The notes under the pieces: model-generated
Database searches by the model: none
Told to the model about the DNA's origin: nothing
Seen by the model: the letters and a program-made list of their open reading frames with translations, nothing else
Program-made: the position numbers and the translations under genes
NCBI RefSeq assembly: GCF_028401385.1
Contig: NZ_JAQOMR010000001.1
Location: 1,490,501 to 1,554,500, forward strand
DNA length: 64,000 nucleotides
Direction of reading: 5' to 3'
Source of the DNA: Marinicella algicola
GTDB taxonomy: Bacteria; Pseudomonadota; Gammaproteobacteria; Xanthomonadales; Marinicellaceae
Part shown: positions 1 through 10,919 of the stretch, one piece after another
Layout of the letters: each line of letters opens with the position of its first letter
How positions within the stretch are numbered: the first letter of the stretch is position 1

Positions 1-188
1 CGTTAACGTCATTAAATATACCAAAGAGTGTGGGTGTGAGCTTATTTGCTAAAATGTTGCCAAACCGCAACAGTCAGCATTGTCAGCCGGAGGAGAATGC
101 GAAGATGGTTGTGCCGCCTGGATACCTGTCGGGACAGTCGGCTCCGGCAACAAGGCCGAACAACTGGTTCACACCGGCGGCATCTGCT

Positions 189-1111
189 TCATACTTCAGG
201 CACAGGTTCTGCCGTGCCGGAGATCTGTTGGAAATATGTTTCGATCAGTTTGACGAGTTCGGAGAAGGCTGGCGACAGGGTTGAGGTGTGGCGGTAGATG
301 GCCTTGGCACTCCAGTTCAGGACCGGCCCGGTATAATCGAGTGCAACGAGGGAATTGTCCGCAAGGTAGGGCACCAGCAAGTGGCCCGGTGCGCCCGTGA
401 TTGCGTTGCTTTCACGCGTGGTGCGGAACAACAGCTCATAGTGGTCTGTTTGAAGGGCGATCTGCGGTTCAATGTCGGAATTGGGTGCTGCGAACCATGA
501 CAACATTTCAACCGGGATTTCCGGCACGGCCAGGGGAATTTAAAGATGTCTTCCCTGCAGACGTTGCGCAGGCCTGCCAGAGGGTGCTTCGTGCTCGCTG
601 CGAAAACGATAGGTTCGTTGACAACCTCATGCATCATGATGTCACCTGTGTCTGGCAGGTGGGCGCTTGCGGCAATTCCAAGGTCAATACGCCCCGCGGC
701 GATATCGGTCAGGACTTTTTGTGTCGCGTCGGTGCGAAGCGACAGATGCACATTCGGGAATTTCCGGCAAAATTCAGGAATAACTGCGCGCATCGCTCCG
801 TGGATCAGCACTGGTCCGGCAGAAAGCTTGATCTCGCCGCGTTCTCCGGCCGCAATCAGGTTGAGCTCATCACGAAGCCGCTGCAATCGCGACAGGATTT
901 CAGGGGCCGTTTCAACAATGTGCTGGCCGAACACAGTCAGTTCGACACCGCGATGGTTTCTTACAAACAGCGCAAACCCCAGGTTTTCCTCGAGTTTCTG
1001 AACGCTCGAGGTCAACGCAGGCTGGGTCAGATTCAGCTCTTTTGCGGCGCCGTTGAACGTGCCGCAGCTGTGAATAGCCAGAACTTGTTTAAGGTGTTTT
1101 GCGGAAATCAT
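189..1111 (-). CDS. LysR-family regulator of the alkyl-sulfate cluster (frameshifted)
   Basis: Transcription regulator, probably controlling the divergent alkylsulfatase operon; the LysR activator SdsB sits beside sdsA in Pseudomonas in the same way. The N-terminal winged helix-turn-helix (residues about 3-60) contains FNGAAKELNLTQPALTSSV, and a LysR substrate-binding domain follows from about residue 90. The frame breaks near 530-535. Reading CCCCC for CCCC there joins the two halves as FPLAVPEIPVEM and gives about 307 residues, the normal LysR size. The start at 1111 places the HTH at the usual position. The effector is unknown; a long-chain alcohol or alkyl sulfate is a guess from context. 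Confidence 0.85.
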
Positions 1112-1214
1112 TTCTATCTAATAAGTAAAATCTATAGCTTTTGCAATTTAAATCAATTTTTACTGCCTTAAGACTCCCTGTAAGACGCCGAAATAGTGTT
1201 TTGGGAGGAATATT
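1112..1214. promoter_or_regulatory. Divergent promoter region between LysR gene and alkylsulfatase
   Basis: A 103-base AT-rich gap separates the LysR start from the alkylsulfatase start, the usual place for LysR binding and for both promoters. A strong ribosome binding site (GGGAGG) lies just before the alkylsulfatase ATG. I cannot define an exact operator. Confidence 0.5.
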
Positions 1215-3174
1215 ATGAGATGCTTAAATATGGCGCGCATTATATTGTTGTCCGGCGTGTGCCTGAGCGGTACTGCGACTTTTGCAGACACTGCAAGCCC
1301 GAAGACCGCCGCCGCTAACGCCCTGATGCTGCAGCAACTCGATTTTTCCGATCGTCGGGACTTCGAGGATGCGACACGCGGCTTCATTGCTACGTTCGAT
1401 CCCGCGATCATTACGGATTCCTGATGGCGCACCGGTCTGGAACCAGGATCAATATGGATTTCTGGAAGGCAAAGCCCCGGCGACGGTCAATCCAAGCCTC
1501 TGGCGACAGGGACAGCTGAACGCGATCAACGGCCTGTTCGAGGTCACTGACGGGATTTACCAGATTCGCGGTTTCGATCTTTCCAACATGACGCTGGTAC
1601 GCGGCGACACGGGCTGGATTGTGATCGACCCGCTTGTCTCCGAGGAAACAGCGCGTGCAGGACTGGAGCTTGCCAACCGCGAATTGGGTGCTTTGCCGGT
1701 GGTTGCGGTTATCTACAGCCATAGCCACGCCGATCATTTTGGCGGTGTGCGCGGCATCGTGGACCCTGACCGGTTTGCAGCGGGGCAGGTCGAGATCATC
1801 GCGCCGTCCGGGTTTATGGAATATGCCGTGGCTGAGAATGTCATGGCCGGCAATGTGATGACCCGCCGGGCGGCCTATCAGTTCGGCAATGTTCTGGAAA
1901 AGGGACCCAAGGGCCAAGTCGGCAGCGGGCTGGGACAGACCACATCGACCGGGACTGTGACGTTGATTCCGCCGACCGATATTGTTTCCGAAACCGGTAC
2001 AGAAATGGTTGTCGACGGTGTGCCGATCATCTTCCAGATGGCGAACGGTTCGGAGGCACCGTCAGAGTTCATATTCTACTTTCCGGAACAAAAAGCGCTC
2101 TGCCTTTCCGAAGTCGCAACCCATGTCATGCACAATGTCTACACCCTGCGCGGTGCGAAAATGCGCGATGCTCTGGGATGGTCCAAATATATCAACGAAA
2201 CCATTCAGCTCTTTGGCGACGACGTGAAGGTTGCCTTTGCCGGCCACCATTGGCCAACCTGGGGACAGGAGCGGGTCGTGGATCTTCTGGACGGCCAGCG
2301 GGATATTTACCGGTTCATCCATGATCAAACCCTGCGTCTGGCCAATCAGGGTTACGGCCCGCGCGACATTGCCAACATGATCGAATTACCGGAGGCGCTT
2401 GCGCAGAACTTCGCCACCCGCGGCTATTATGGCAGTCTGAAGCACAATGCCGAAGCGGTGTACAATTATTATCTGGGCTGGTTTGACGGTAATCCCGCAA
2501 ATCTGGATCGTCTGCCGCCGGCTGAAAGCGGTGCGCGCTACGTGGAATTTATCGGCGGGCCGGACGTTCTGCTTGCCAAGGCGCAGGCCTCCTTCGACAA
2601 GGGTGACTATCGCTGGGTAGCCGAGGTGGTGAATCACCTGCTGCTCGCCGACCCCGAAAACGAGGCTGCCCGCGAATTGCAGGCGAAGGCGCTGACGCAG
2701 CTTGGCTATCAGGCGGAAAGCGGACCGTGGCGGAATTTCTATCTCTCAGGTGCGCAGGAGTTGCGTGACGGGGTCATGCCGACACCCGCGCCGCGCATCG
2801 GTGCCGATGTTATGACGGCGATGACGCCGGAAATGATCTTCGATTTTCTTGCGCTTCATCTTAACCCCGCGAAGGCGGGAGATCAGACGCTAACGTTCAA
2901 TTTCGAATTCACCGATGTCGATGAACAATACGCCGTCAGCCTGGAAAACGATGTGTTGAACAACACCGAGGGGCTGGTTGCAGAAGACGCGGATGCATCC
3001 TTTCAGCTGACCCTTCCGGCGTTTGGCGCCTTGTTACTGCAGCGTGCGACCGTCCCGCAGCTTGTCAAAAACGGCACGCTCACCTTTGACGGTAACCTGC
3101 AAGCCCTCGGTCAGCTCATGTCCATGATGGATACGTTTGATCCGTGGTTCCCAATTACAACTCAGGTGAAGTGA
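1215..3174 (+). CDS. sdsA: Alkylsulfatase, SdsA1/BDS1 family, secreted (one frameshift)
   Basis: Hydrolyses primary alkyl sulfates such as dodecyl sulfate to the alcohol plus sulfate. The start at 1215 has a GGGAGG ribosome binding site and encodes a signal peptide (hydrophobic stretch ending near TATFADT), so the enzyme is probably periplasmic. A metallo-beta-lactamase domain carries the zinc motif SHSHADHFGG at about residues 168-177. A dimerisation domain and a C-terminal SCP2-like domain follow, ending near FDPWFPITTQVK. There is one extra base near 1421 (GATTCCTGATGG): removing it joins AIITDS to DGAPVWNQDQY. The corrected length is 652 residues, as in the family. The gene is first in an operon with the three genes downstream (8-base gap to the next). 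Confidence 0.92.
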
Positions 3175-3181
3175 CAAGACA

Positions 3182-4793
3182 ATGCGTGAGTTTGATTACA
3201 TCATCGTTGGCGGCGGTTCCGCCGGTGCCACCCTTGCCGGGCGGCTCAGCGAAGATCCGTCAGTTTCGGTCTGTCTCCTGGAGGCTGGAAGAAAGGACAA
3301 ATCCGTCCTGATTCACGCTCCGCTGGGTATGGCGGTGTTGATCGGCACGCCGATCCACAACTATCAATACAAGTCTGTCCCGCAAAAGGGACTGAACGGG
3401 CGGCGCGGTTATCAGCCGCGCGGCCGCGGACTTGGCGGTTCCAGCTCGATCAACGCGATGCTTTATGTGCGCGGCAACCGTCAGGATTACGACCACTGGC
3501 GTAGCCTGGGCAATCCGGGCTGGGGCTATGAAGAGGTTTTGCCCTATTTCATCCGCTCCGAAGGGAACAGTCATTTCGCGAACGAATATCACGGGAAGGA
3601 CGGCCCGCTGGGCGTCAGCACGCCGACGGATCCCAGCAATCTGAACGACATGTTTCTCGAAGCCTGTACGCACCAGCAACTTCCGGTAAATCATGATTAT
3701 AACGGCGCCGATCAATATGGCGCGCATATCTTGCAACGCACGATCAGGAATGGTGAACGCTGCTCCGCCGCTACAGCCTATCTGACGCCAAACCTGTCAC
3801 GCACGAACCTGAACGTTATCACGCAGGCAAGGACCGAACGGGTGGTGCTGGAGGGCAAGCGCGCCACAGGTGTTGCCTATCTGAAGAACGGCACACGGTA
3901 TGAGATCAAGGCCCGGCGCGAGGTGATCCTGTCTGGAGGGACCTTCGGCAGTCCGCAAATCCTGATGCTGTCGGGGATCGGGCGGGGGAGGAACTGCGCC
4001 GGCACGGCGTTACCCCGCTGCACGAATTGCCGGGTGTGGGCCAGAACCTTCAGGATCACATCGACTATGTGATGACCTTCCGTGCGCCTGCGAAATCCGA
4101 AACGCTGGGCTTTAGCCTGCGCGGCGGAATGCGGGTGATGAAAGGTATTGCTCAATGGGCGCGCTACCGTCGCGGGATCGTGACCACCAGCATCGCTGAA
4201 TCCGGGGCATTTTTCCGGTCTTCCCCTGATGTGGAAGCGCCCGATCTGCAGCTCATCTTTGTGATTGGCATTGTCGATGACCACAACCGGAAACTCCATC
4301 TTGGTCATGGCTTCAGCTGTCACGTCACGGTGGCCCGCCCCAAAAGCCGCGGGTATGTGGCTTTGCAGAGCGCCGACCCGGCCCGGTCGCTGACGATCGA
4401 TCTGAACTTCTTCGGCCACCCCGATGACATGGATGTCATGCTGAAGGGGGCGGAGAAAATGCGGTCCATTTTGATGGATGAAGCGCTATCTCGCGTGCGT
4501 GGCAAGCCGCTTTATGTGGATATGCTGGGTGACCGTGCGACATTGGAGCAGGACATTCGCAACCGGGCCGACACGCAATATCACCCGGTTGGAACGTGCC
4601 GCATGGGCGGGAAGGAGGACCCTCTCTCTGTGGTCGATGCCGAATTGCGGGTCCACGGGATAGACGGCCTGCGGGTTGTCGATGCGTCGATCATGCCGAC
4701 GCTGGTTACGGGCAACACCAATGCACCAACAATCATGATTGCCGAAAAGGCCGCGGATTTGATCCGGACCGCATATCAGAGGGGAGGGACTAA
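3182..4793 (+). CDS. GMC-family alcohol dehydrogenase (two frameshifts)
   Basis: FAD-dependent oxidation of a primary alcohol to the aldehyde; by context the substrate is the long-chain alcohol released by the upstream alkylsulfatase. The N-terminal FAD motif [15 protein letters not shown] starts at about residue 8. The GMC signature [14 protein letters not shown] follows, and the C-terminal block has VGTCRMGG and [18 protein letters not shown] missing base near 3985 breaks the frame after LMLSGIG. A second missing G in GGGG near 4781 hides the stop: with it the gene ends AYQRGRD-TAA at 4791-4793. Without that correction the frame runs on into the next gene. The corrected length is about 537 residues. 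It resembles AlkJ- and choline dehydrogenase-type enzymes. Confidence 0.88.
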
Positions 4794-4794
4794 G

Positions 4795-6427
4795 GTGTTC
4801 GGGAAAATGATGGAACGTCCGCTGATTGTCAGCGACCTGATCGTTCACGCCGCGAAATATCACGGCAGCACTGCCGTTATATCGCGCGAAACATCAGGCG
4901 AAATCACCCAAACGGACTGGTCTACGTTGGAACGGGACGCACGCCGGCAGGCCAGTGCCCTTGCCGCGCTCGGTCTGGTTCAGGGCGACCGGGTGGCAAC
5001 GATTGCCTGGAACAATCATCGCCATTTGCAGACTTGGTTCGCCACCTCTGGAAGCGGGTTGGTTTGTCATACGATCAATCCGCGTCTGTCCCCGGAGCAA
5101 CTGGTGTTTGTGATCAATGATGCGTCGGACAGGATTTTGATCTTCGACAAGACATTTCTGCCGCTGGTCACCGGGGTGAAGGACAGCCTGATTGCGGTGG
5201 ACCATTTGGTCTGTCTCGGCGCTTTTGACGACGAGGTACTGTCCGCCTTGCCTGATGTTCTGTTCCTTGATGAGATGGTCGCCGGACAGGGTGACGATTA
5301 CACCGGCCTGTGCTGGACGAGCATCTGCCGTCTTCGCTGTGCTATACTTCCGGTACCACGGGACACCCGAAGGGTGTGTTGTACTCCCACCGCTCGACTA
5401 TGCTGCATGCGTTTTCCATTTGCCTGCCGGATTCGGTTGGACTGTCGGCGCGCGAGATCGTATTGCCGGTGGTGCCGATGTTCCATGTCAATGCCTGGGG
5501 CATGCCCTATGCAACAGCGATGACAGGGGCAACACTGGTTCTGCCTGGTCCGGGCCTTGATGGCGACAGCCTGATTGAGTTGATCGACGGCTACAAGGTC
5601 ACGGTTGCGCTCGGTGTGCCGACGATCTGGCAGGGGCTGCTCGCTGCTGCCGATAAAAACGGGACGAAGCTGCCTTCTCTGACACGCAATGTGGTGGGGG
5701 CGCGGCCTGCCCGCCTGCAATGATCGATACATTTCGCGAGGTCTACAATTGCGACACAATTCATGCGTGGGGTATGACGGAAACGTCTCCGCTGGGTAGC
5801 ATCAATCAGCCAAAAGCCAGGCATGACGAACTATCTAGCGCCGAAATTGTTGCTTTGCGTTGCACTCAGGGTCGTCCGCCTTTCGGCGTGGATTTGCGGA
5901 TTGTCGGCGAAGAGGGGGCGGAACAGCCCCGAGATGGTGTTGCGCAGGGCGAGTTGCACATACGTGGGCATTGGGTGGTCGATACCTATTTCGGAGAGGA
6001 TCAGAACGCCCTGACCGACGATGGCTGGTTTGATACCGGCGATATCGCCAGCCTTGATGCCGATGGGTTCATGACCATTCGCGATCGCTCCAAGGACCTG
6101 ATCAAGTCCGGCGGCGAGTGGATTTCCTCCGTTGCACTGGAGAATATCGCCGTTTCCCATCCCTGTATCGTTCTGGCCGCCGCCATTGCCGCACGACACG
6201 AAAAATGGGGCGAGCGTCCGGTCATCGTCGCTGTTCGTGCCGAGGGCGCCGAGCTCGATGAGTCGGACCTCATTGCATATTTTCGCGGCAAGGTCGTGTC
6301 ATGGCAGATCCCTGATGCTGTGATTTTTGTTGACAAGATTCCTGTGAACGGCGCCGGCAAAATGCTCAAGACAAGCCTGCGCAAGAACTACGGCAATGTC
6401 CTGATAGAAGGAACGATGTGCTCATGA
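4795..6427 (+). CDS. Medium/long-chain acyl-CoA ligase, AlkK-like (two frameshifts)
   Basis: ATP-dependent activation of a fatty acid to acyl-CoA. I chose the GTG at 4795 because it gives [16 protein letters not shown], closely like the AlkK N-terminus, and it follows a GAGGGGAGGGA ribosome binding site. Motifs are the AMP-binding loop [27 protein letters not shown], and [17 protein letters not shown] followed by [14 protein letters not shown]. Missing bases at about 5311 (one C, giving [12 protein letters not shown]) and 5700 (one G of six, giving [11 protein letters not shown]) split it into three frames. The corrected length is 544 residues, as expected. Its stop overlaps the next start (ATGA). 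The gene provides the last step of the pathway, feeding beta-oxidation. Confidence 0.9.
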
Positions 6428-8131
6428 ACGTGACCGATTTTGCCGAATTGGATCAGGATCTGAAAACGCTTGATGCATCCAAGGATGATTGGGCGCGCAC
6501 GTCGATTCCGGACCGGATCGCCATTCTGCAGGCAATCAAGGAGGCGCTTTTACCGGTGGCCTTGGCCTGGGTCGAGGCGGCGGCGCAGGCAAAACAAATC
6601 CCCACCGGTTCGCCCCTTACCGGTGAAGAATGGGTCTCCGGCCCGTATGCGGTTATGGGGGCGTGCAACGGATTGATGCAGACGCTGGCCGCGATGGAAG
6701 GCAAGGCGTTTCTGGACGACCTGCCGAAACGCCAGACTATCAGCGGTCAGCTTGCTGTGAAGGTCACCCCCACAGCGTCTGGGATCGGCTTTTGCTGTCG
6801 GGTGTCAAGGCAGAGGTCTGGATGCAGCCGCATGTCATGGCGGAGAATCTGGCTGCGTATACCGCCAATGCCTATGACCTGCCGCCGCAGGAGCGAAAGG
6901 GCAAGGTGGCTCTGGTTCTGGGCGCAGGTAATATTGCGTCCATCGCTCCGCTGGATTGTTTTCAGAAACTGTTCCTGGAAAATCAGGTTGTCCTGCTCAA
7001 GCTGAACCCTGTGAACGATTACCTGATCACGGTCCTCAGGACCGCGCTGAAAACGTTGATTGATCGCAACGCATTGCGGATCGTCAAGGGTGGCGGAGCC
7101 GAAGGGGCCTATCTGACAGGTCACTCGCTAGTCAGCGAGTTGCACATCACAGGCTCCGGCTCGACCCATGATGCAATCGTTTGGGGGACGGGCGAAGAGG
7201 GAACCGCCAACAAAAAGGCTGGAACGCCCAAAAACACCCGCCGCTTTACCTCGGAGCTGGGCGCCGTTTGCCCAACCATCATTGTGCCGGGGCCATGGTC
7301 GCCGGCTGATATCGCTTTTCAGGCCGAACATATTGCCACGCAAAAATGCACAATAGCGGTTTCAACTGTGTGGCCTGCCAGGTGTTGATTCTGCCGACAA
7401 CCTGGCGTCTCAAGGACGACCTGATGAAGGCCGTGACCGCTGCCATAGCAGCATCGGCCCGTCCCGCCTATTACCCCGGTGCCGAAGGCCGCCTGTCGGA
7501 ATTTGCCGCAAGGGGCGAAGTGCCCGAAAGGATCGCGCGGCCTGTCGGTCCCGATTGTGTTGTCACGCGGGCCGATGACGATCCGATGTTTACCACAACC
7601 GAAGTGTTTGCCCCGGCTCTCAGCACCCATGAGGTTGCTGGCGACGGTGCCGAGAGCTATCTGCGCGCGGCAATTGCCTATGCCAATGACACATTGCACG
7701 GCACGCTGGGCGCGAATATCCTGGTCCACCCCAAGACCATCCGCGACATCGGCAAGGACCGGTTTGAAGCCCTGATCTCTGATCTGCATTATGGCACGAT
7801 TGCCATCAATGCCTGGACCGGGCTGGCATTTCTGCTGCCGCCATGTCCCTGGGGCGCTTTTCCCGGCCATACTCCTGAAGATGTGCAAAGCGGGATCGGA
7901 TCGGTACACAATTCCTTTATGTTCGAGGCCTCCGAACGTGTCGTGGTTCAGGCACCATGGCAGCCTTTCCCGCGCAGTCTGTTGTCCGGGCAGTTCACGC
8001 TATTGCCCAAACCGCCATGGTTCATAACCAACAAAAAGGCAGACAAGCTGGGCAAGCTGCTGACCGGGTTTGAGTACAAACCGGCATGGGGCAAGCTGCC
8101 CGGAATTTTGCTGAATGCTCTGCGCGGGTGA
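6424..8131 (+). CDS. Aldehyde dehydrogenase family protein (two frameshifts)
   Basis: Probably oxidises the fatty aldehyde made by the GMC enzyme to the acid used by the ligase. The Rossmann-type segment GKVALVLGAGNIASI, the catalytic glutamate block SELGAVCPTIIV and the catalytic cysteine block GFNCVACQVL are visible. Frames break at about 6770 (C5 for C6) and 7345 (A5 for A6). Correcting both gives 569 residues, longer than a standard aldehyde dehydrogenase, with an extended C-terminus. The start at 6424 overlaps the ligase stop, so the genes are translationally coupled. An acyl-CoA reductase-like role is possible, but the operon favours a dehydrogenase. Confidence 0.85.
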
Positions 8132-8846
8132 TCCGCTTGAAGCAACTGGTGCGAAGTCAGCGTATAACGGGAGGAGCAGAAGTTGGCTGGTTGCGCGGCA
8201 GTCTGGCGAGCGGAATGCTGTTGTCGTTCACGACTCGTGTGGGTGCGGTAGGGAGATTATCCTGAGCAGATGGTTATTGCATTCCGACGCGAAAGTGACT
8301 GCAAACGTGCAGGTTTGTCCGTTTCGTCACGTCGGTGGTGGAAGGCTATGGCCGATACCAACCGTCGCTGACTAGACCCCTTGCCCCCATTGCCGTGGCC
8401 AATTTGGGCGGCTGCGGCAGCATGGTGATGTTTTCGGGTACAACGAGGTCGTTGAACATGTGCCATCCCGCCTTGATCGATTGATACGGCCGTCGGCACC
8501 GCGAACATTGATGCGTACTGCTCAGATGCGCGGGGTCTGAACAGTAACGCTGCCGAGCCGCGCTGAATCGGTACGCGAGCCGCCATCATAAATCGATACG
8601 AGGGCGAAAAATGCCTCGTCAGGTCGCCATCTCGTGTCTGGTGAGCCACAAACCGCAACCTGACACCATACTCGTAAAGAAATCGCTGAACCCATAGCAA
8701 ATCCGCTGTTTGAACCAGAGATTCAGATCCGGAGGCGATGGGGAACCCGAGAGACGTAAGCGTTGCAATTGCCCCTGAGAATTGGACTATCGAAGCCAAA
8801 TCGCCAGATGGTAATTTCTCCCTGCCTTTGAAATCAGGAGGGAAGA
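8132..8846. other. Gene-poor stretch with transposase debris
   Basis: I see no intact gene in these 715 bases. The only recognisable part is a short IS630-type transposase fragment on the minus strand (listed separately). The rest reads as degraded sequence at the junction between the catabolic operon and the mobile-element region. Confidence 0.5.
8398..8480 (-). pseudogene. IS630-family transposase fragment
   Basis: The minus strand reads SIKAGWHMFNDLVVPENITM followed by LPQPPK. This matches the pattern AGWH...L.VP.NIT..PLPP near the C-terminal catalytic part of IS630-family DDE transposases. Only about 28 residues remain and there is no start or intact frame around them. I call it a remnant of an old insertion. 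Confidence 0.5.
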
Positions 8847-8963
8847 ATGGCGTCAGTGGACATTTGGGGCTTCAAGGTCGGGCTCTCTACCGATGGCATC
8901 CGAAGATCGCCTGATCAGGCGGTCTCGTCCCTTCTTTTTCTGTATCCGGACATTGTAGTATGA
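8847..8963 (+). CDS. Short ORF (38 residues) coupled to the next gene
   Basis: It has a strong ribosome binding site (AGGAGGGA) six bases before the ATG. It encodes a 38-residue product starting MASVDIWGFKVGLSTD, and its stop overlaps the start of the following ORF as ATGA. I do not recognise the protein. It could be a leader peptide, a small protein, or the true 5' end of the next gene thrown out of frame by an indel, as happens widely here. Confidence 0.4.
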   Translation: MASVDIWGFKVGLSTDGIRRSPDQAVSSLLFLYPDIVV

Positions 8964-9291
8964 CGCGTATCCCCTTTGTCGAGGCGAAGCTGTTCCCGGT
9001 CGGCGACAGCGAAACCGATCTTGAATACCGATTTGAAAACCACCTGCGCAAGCTGCGCGAGGACAAGCATTCTGTCGAAGAAATCTCCGAAGAGGACGAC
9101 TGGCATCGCTCGAGAGACATTGTGACAAGTCGCGACCGGGCACGGATCAGGCGATGGGCAGTACGGATCATCAAGGGGCGGGAAAAGGTGTCCGGCATCA
9201 TGCATCTGCGGGCCGAGGACCGCAAGGCGATCGAAATGCTGAATACCGGCGTGCAAGTGGTCGAGATCGAAAGCGAAGCGCGCGCTGATGA
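8960..9291 (+). pseudogene. 5' part of a gene (possible AAA ATPase) cut by IS3
   Basis: The frame encodes about 110 residues starting MTRIPFVEAKLFPVGDSETD. The segment GIMHLRAEDRKAIEML followed by SEARADEV resembles the region before the ATP-binding domain of a family of alphaproteobacterial AAA ATPases; this is recognition from memory and only tentative. The frame then enters the IS3 element at 9292, so the downstream part is absent. No matching continuation is seen after the element at 10487, so the gene was also lost by deletion. Confidence 0.45.
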
Positions 9292-9361
9292 GGTAATCCC
9301 CCGAAAAATAATGGGCTTCAAAAGTAGAATTTTCTCGGGTTTTATGACTGAGGAGATTTTG

Positions 9362-9751
9362 ATGAAAAAGACGAGATTTAGCGAAGCACAGATTATTGGC
9401 ATTCTGCGTCAGGCAGAAGGTGGCGTTCCTGTGCCTGAACTTTGCCGGGAGCACGGGATGAGTTCAGCGAGTTTTTATAAATGGCGGGCCAAATATGGCG
9501 GCATGGATGCGTCGATGATCAGCCAGATGAAAGCGCTGGAAGACGAGAACCGCCGTCTGAAAAAGATGTATGCGGAGATGAGCATGCAAACCGAACTGCT
9601 GAAAGAGGCTTTGGGAAAAAATGACGCGGCCATCTCTACGCCGGGAGGTGGCCGCGCAAGCCGTGGCGATACGTGGGGTGAGCATAGCACTTGCCTGCCG
9701 AACGTTCGGTGTCAGCGAAACTTGCTACCGATACAAAGGCAAACGCAATGA
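9362..9751 (+). CDS. IS3-family OrfA (copy 1)
   Basis: DNA-binding part of the IS3 transposase. A helix-turn-helix ([16 protein letters not shown], then [20 protein letters not shown]) is followed by a leucine-zipper-like segment ([18 protein letters not shown]). A run of six A at 9616-9621 precedes the orfB start. In this assembly orfB lies in the +1 frame. One more A would stop orfA at once (KEALGKK-TGA) and place orfB in the usual -1 frame, so the tail read here after about residue 86 may be an artefact. Both copies share the same six-A run. Confidence 0.8.
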   Translation: MKKTRFSEAQIIGILRQAEGGVPVPELCREHGMSSASFYKWRAKYGGMDASMISQMKALEDENRRLKKMYAEMSMQTELLKEALGKNDAAISTPGGGRASRGDTWGEHSTCLPNVRCQRNLLPIQRQTQ

Positions 9752-10448
9752 TGAGAATGAACAGATCGCCGATCTTCTGACCGGCTTGACGCAGGCAAAG
9801 AAGAACTGGGGCTTTGGCCTTTGTTTTCTCTATCTGCGGAACGTACAGGGACGGCGCTGGAATCATAAGCGTGTTTATCGCATCTACCGCGCGCTTGAGC
9901 TGAACCTCAGGATCAAGCCACGCCGGCGGCTGAAACGGGAAAAACCGGATACACTCAATGTCCCGACAACGCCGAACGCGGTCTGGTCCATGGACTTTAT
10001 GGCGGATCGGCTGGCCGATGGCCGGCAGTTTCGGCTTTTGAATGTTCTGGATGACTTTAACCGTGAGGGGCTTGGCATTGAGGTCGATTTCTCTCTACCT
10101 GCGGAGCGTGTCATCCGTAGCCTGAACCAGATCATTGAGTGGCGCGGCAAACCGCTGGCAATACGTGTTGACAATGGCCCGGAATATGTCAGTGGAAGGC
10201 TTATGGACTGGGCTGAAAATCAGGGCATTGCGCTGAATTACATCCAGCCTGGAAAGCCGCAGCAGAACGCTTATGTCGAACGCTACAACCGGACAGTACG
10301 ACACGAATGGCTTGACCAATACATCATCGAGAGTATCGAAGAGGCGCAGGCGTTCGCCACACAATGGTTATGGAGCTATAACAACGAGCGACCCAATATG
10401 GGCATCGGCGGAATGACACCCGCACAGAAACTGAAAATGGCTGCGTGA
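9621..10448 (+). CDS. IS3-family OrfB transposase (copy 1)
   Basis: Catalytic integrase-type (rve) domain. [16 protein letters not shown] holds the first catalytic aspartate and [14 protein letters not shown] the second. The glutamate lies in [20 protein letters not shown], and the C-terminal block is [19 protein letters not shown]. The length is 275 residues, complete. The ATG at 9621 overlaps the orfA A-run, where a fused OrfAB product would be made by frameshifting. Confidence 0.92.
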   Translation: MTRPSLRREVAAQAVAIRGVSIALACRTFGVSETCYRYKGKRNDENEQIADLLTGLTQAKKNWGFGLCFLYLRNVQGRRWNHKRVYRIYRALELNLRIKPRRRLKREKPDTLNVPTTPNAVWSMDFMADRLADGRQFRLLNVLDDFNREGLGIEVDFSLPAERVIRSLNQIIEWRGKPLAIRVDNGPEYVSGRLMDWAENQGIALNYIQPGKPQQNAYVERYNRTVRHEWLDQYIIESIEEAQAFATQWLWSYNNERPNMGIGGMTPAQKLKMAA

Positions 10449-10486
10449 ATTCTACCAAAAAGCCCCGTTAAAAAGGGAGGATTACC

Positions 10487-10570
10487 CATGGTCTTCTCGC
10501 CCTTGATCGCTGCCAGGGCGACTTTCGCTTTGAAAGCGGGGCTATGATTACGGCGGGGTCTTCTTGTCAT
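10487..10570 (-). pseudogene. 5' fragment of another IS3-family orfA
   Basis: The minus strand encodes MTRRPRRNHSPAFKAKVALA followed by AIKGEKTMG. This is the N-terminus of a different IS3-group OrfA of the kind with RRNHSPAFKAKVALAAIKGE. It is cut at 10487 by the right end of IS3 copy 1. Confidence 0.75.
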
Positions 10571-10919
10571 ACGGGCTCCTGTTGACGGCATGATGCCGAA
10601 TTCCAGAGCCGAAAACCACTTATACCGCCTGTGCAGATTTCCCGAACCACTTCACTCTTCTCTGTGCGATTATGGCTAAAGCGTTACGAGTCTACGGCCT
10701 AAGGGAGGGAAATCGGCGGGAATCGGCGTTCCCGGTTTTATACCGAAGTGGCGGAGGAGGTGGGCCTGACGTCCAACCTTCTCTGCCCCTAAGCCATTGA
10801 ATTTACTATAACGACCTGTGGTTTGAAAACCCGCTTGCTGCAAACGCCAACTTGAAGGCTTCGATCCACCTGTCCCCTACCGGCGGAGCAAATTTGCCAG
10901 GAGCTTACGTGCCACAATT
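10571..10919. other. Non-coding stretch containing a 16-base match to tRNA-Ser
   Basis: No gene is evident. Bases 10749-10764 (TGGCGGAGGAGGTGGG) match exactly, and in the same orientation, the 3' end of the tRNA-Ser gene at 53635-53650. A short coding-like remnant may also account for it (frame reading YTEVAEEVGLTSN). Confidence 0.4.

Larger units (their letters stand above)
9292..10486 (+). mobile_element. IS3-family insertion sequence, copy 1 (complete)
   Basis: It spans 1195 bases and is bounded by imperfect inverted repeats: GGTAATCCCCCGAAAAATAA at the left and GGTAATCCTCCCTTTTTAAC at the right on the opposite strand. It contains orfA and orfB. A near-identical copy in inverse orientation lies at 36263-37457; the only differences I noticed are one orfB residue (LLTGLT against LLAGLT) and one base near the right end. 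The flanks carry no obvious target duplication, and the two sides belong to unrelated genes. That suggests deletion or rearrangement after insertion. Confidence 0.9.

Noticed and set aside
401..1171. 256-codon plus-strand frame
   Set aside because: Antisense to the LysR regulator, whose HTH and binding domain are clear.
8257..8799. 180-codon minus-strand frame with a faint AraC-like sensor pattern
   Set aside because: The similarity is too weak, and the frame overlaps a better-supported IS630 transposase fragment in another frame.
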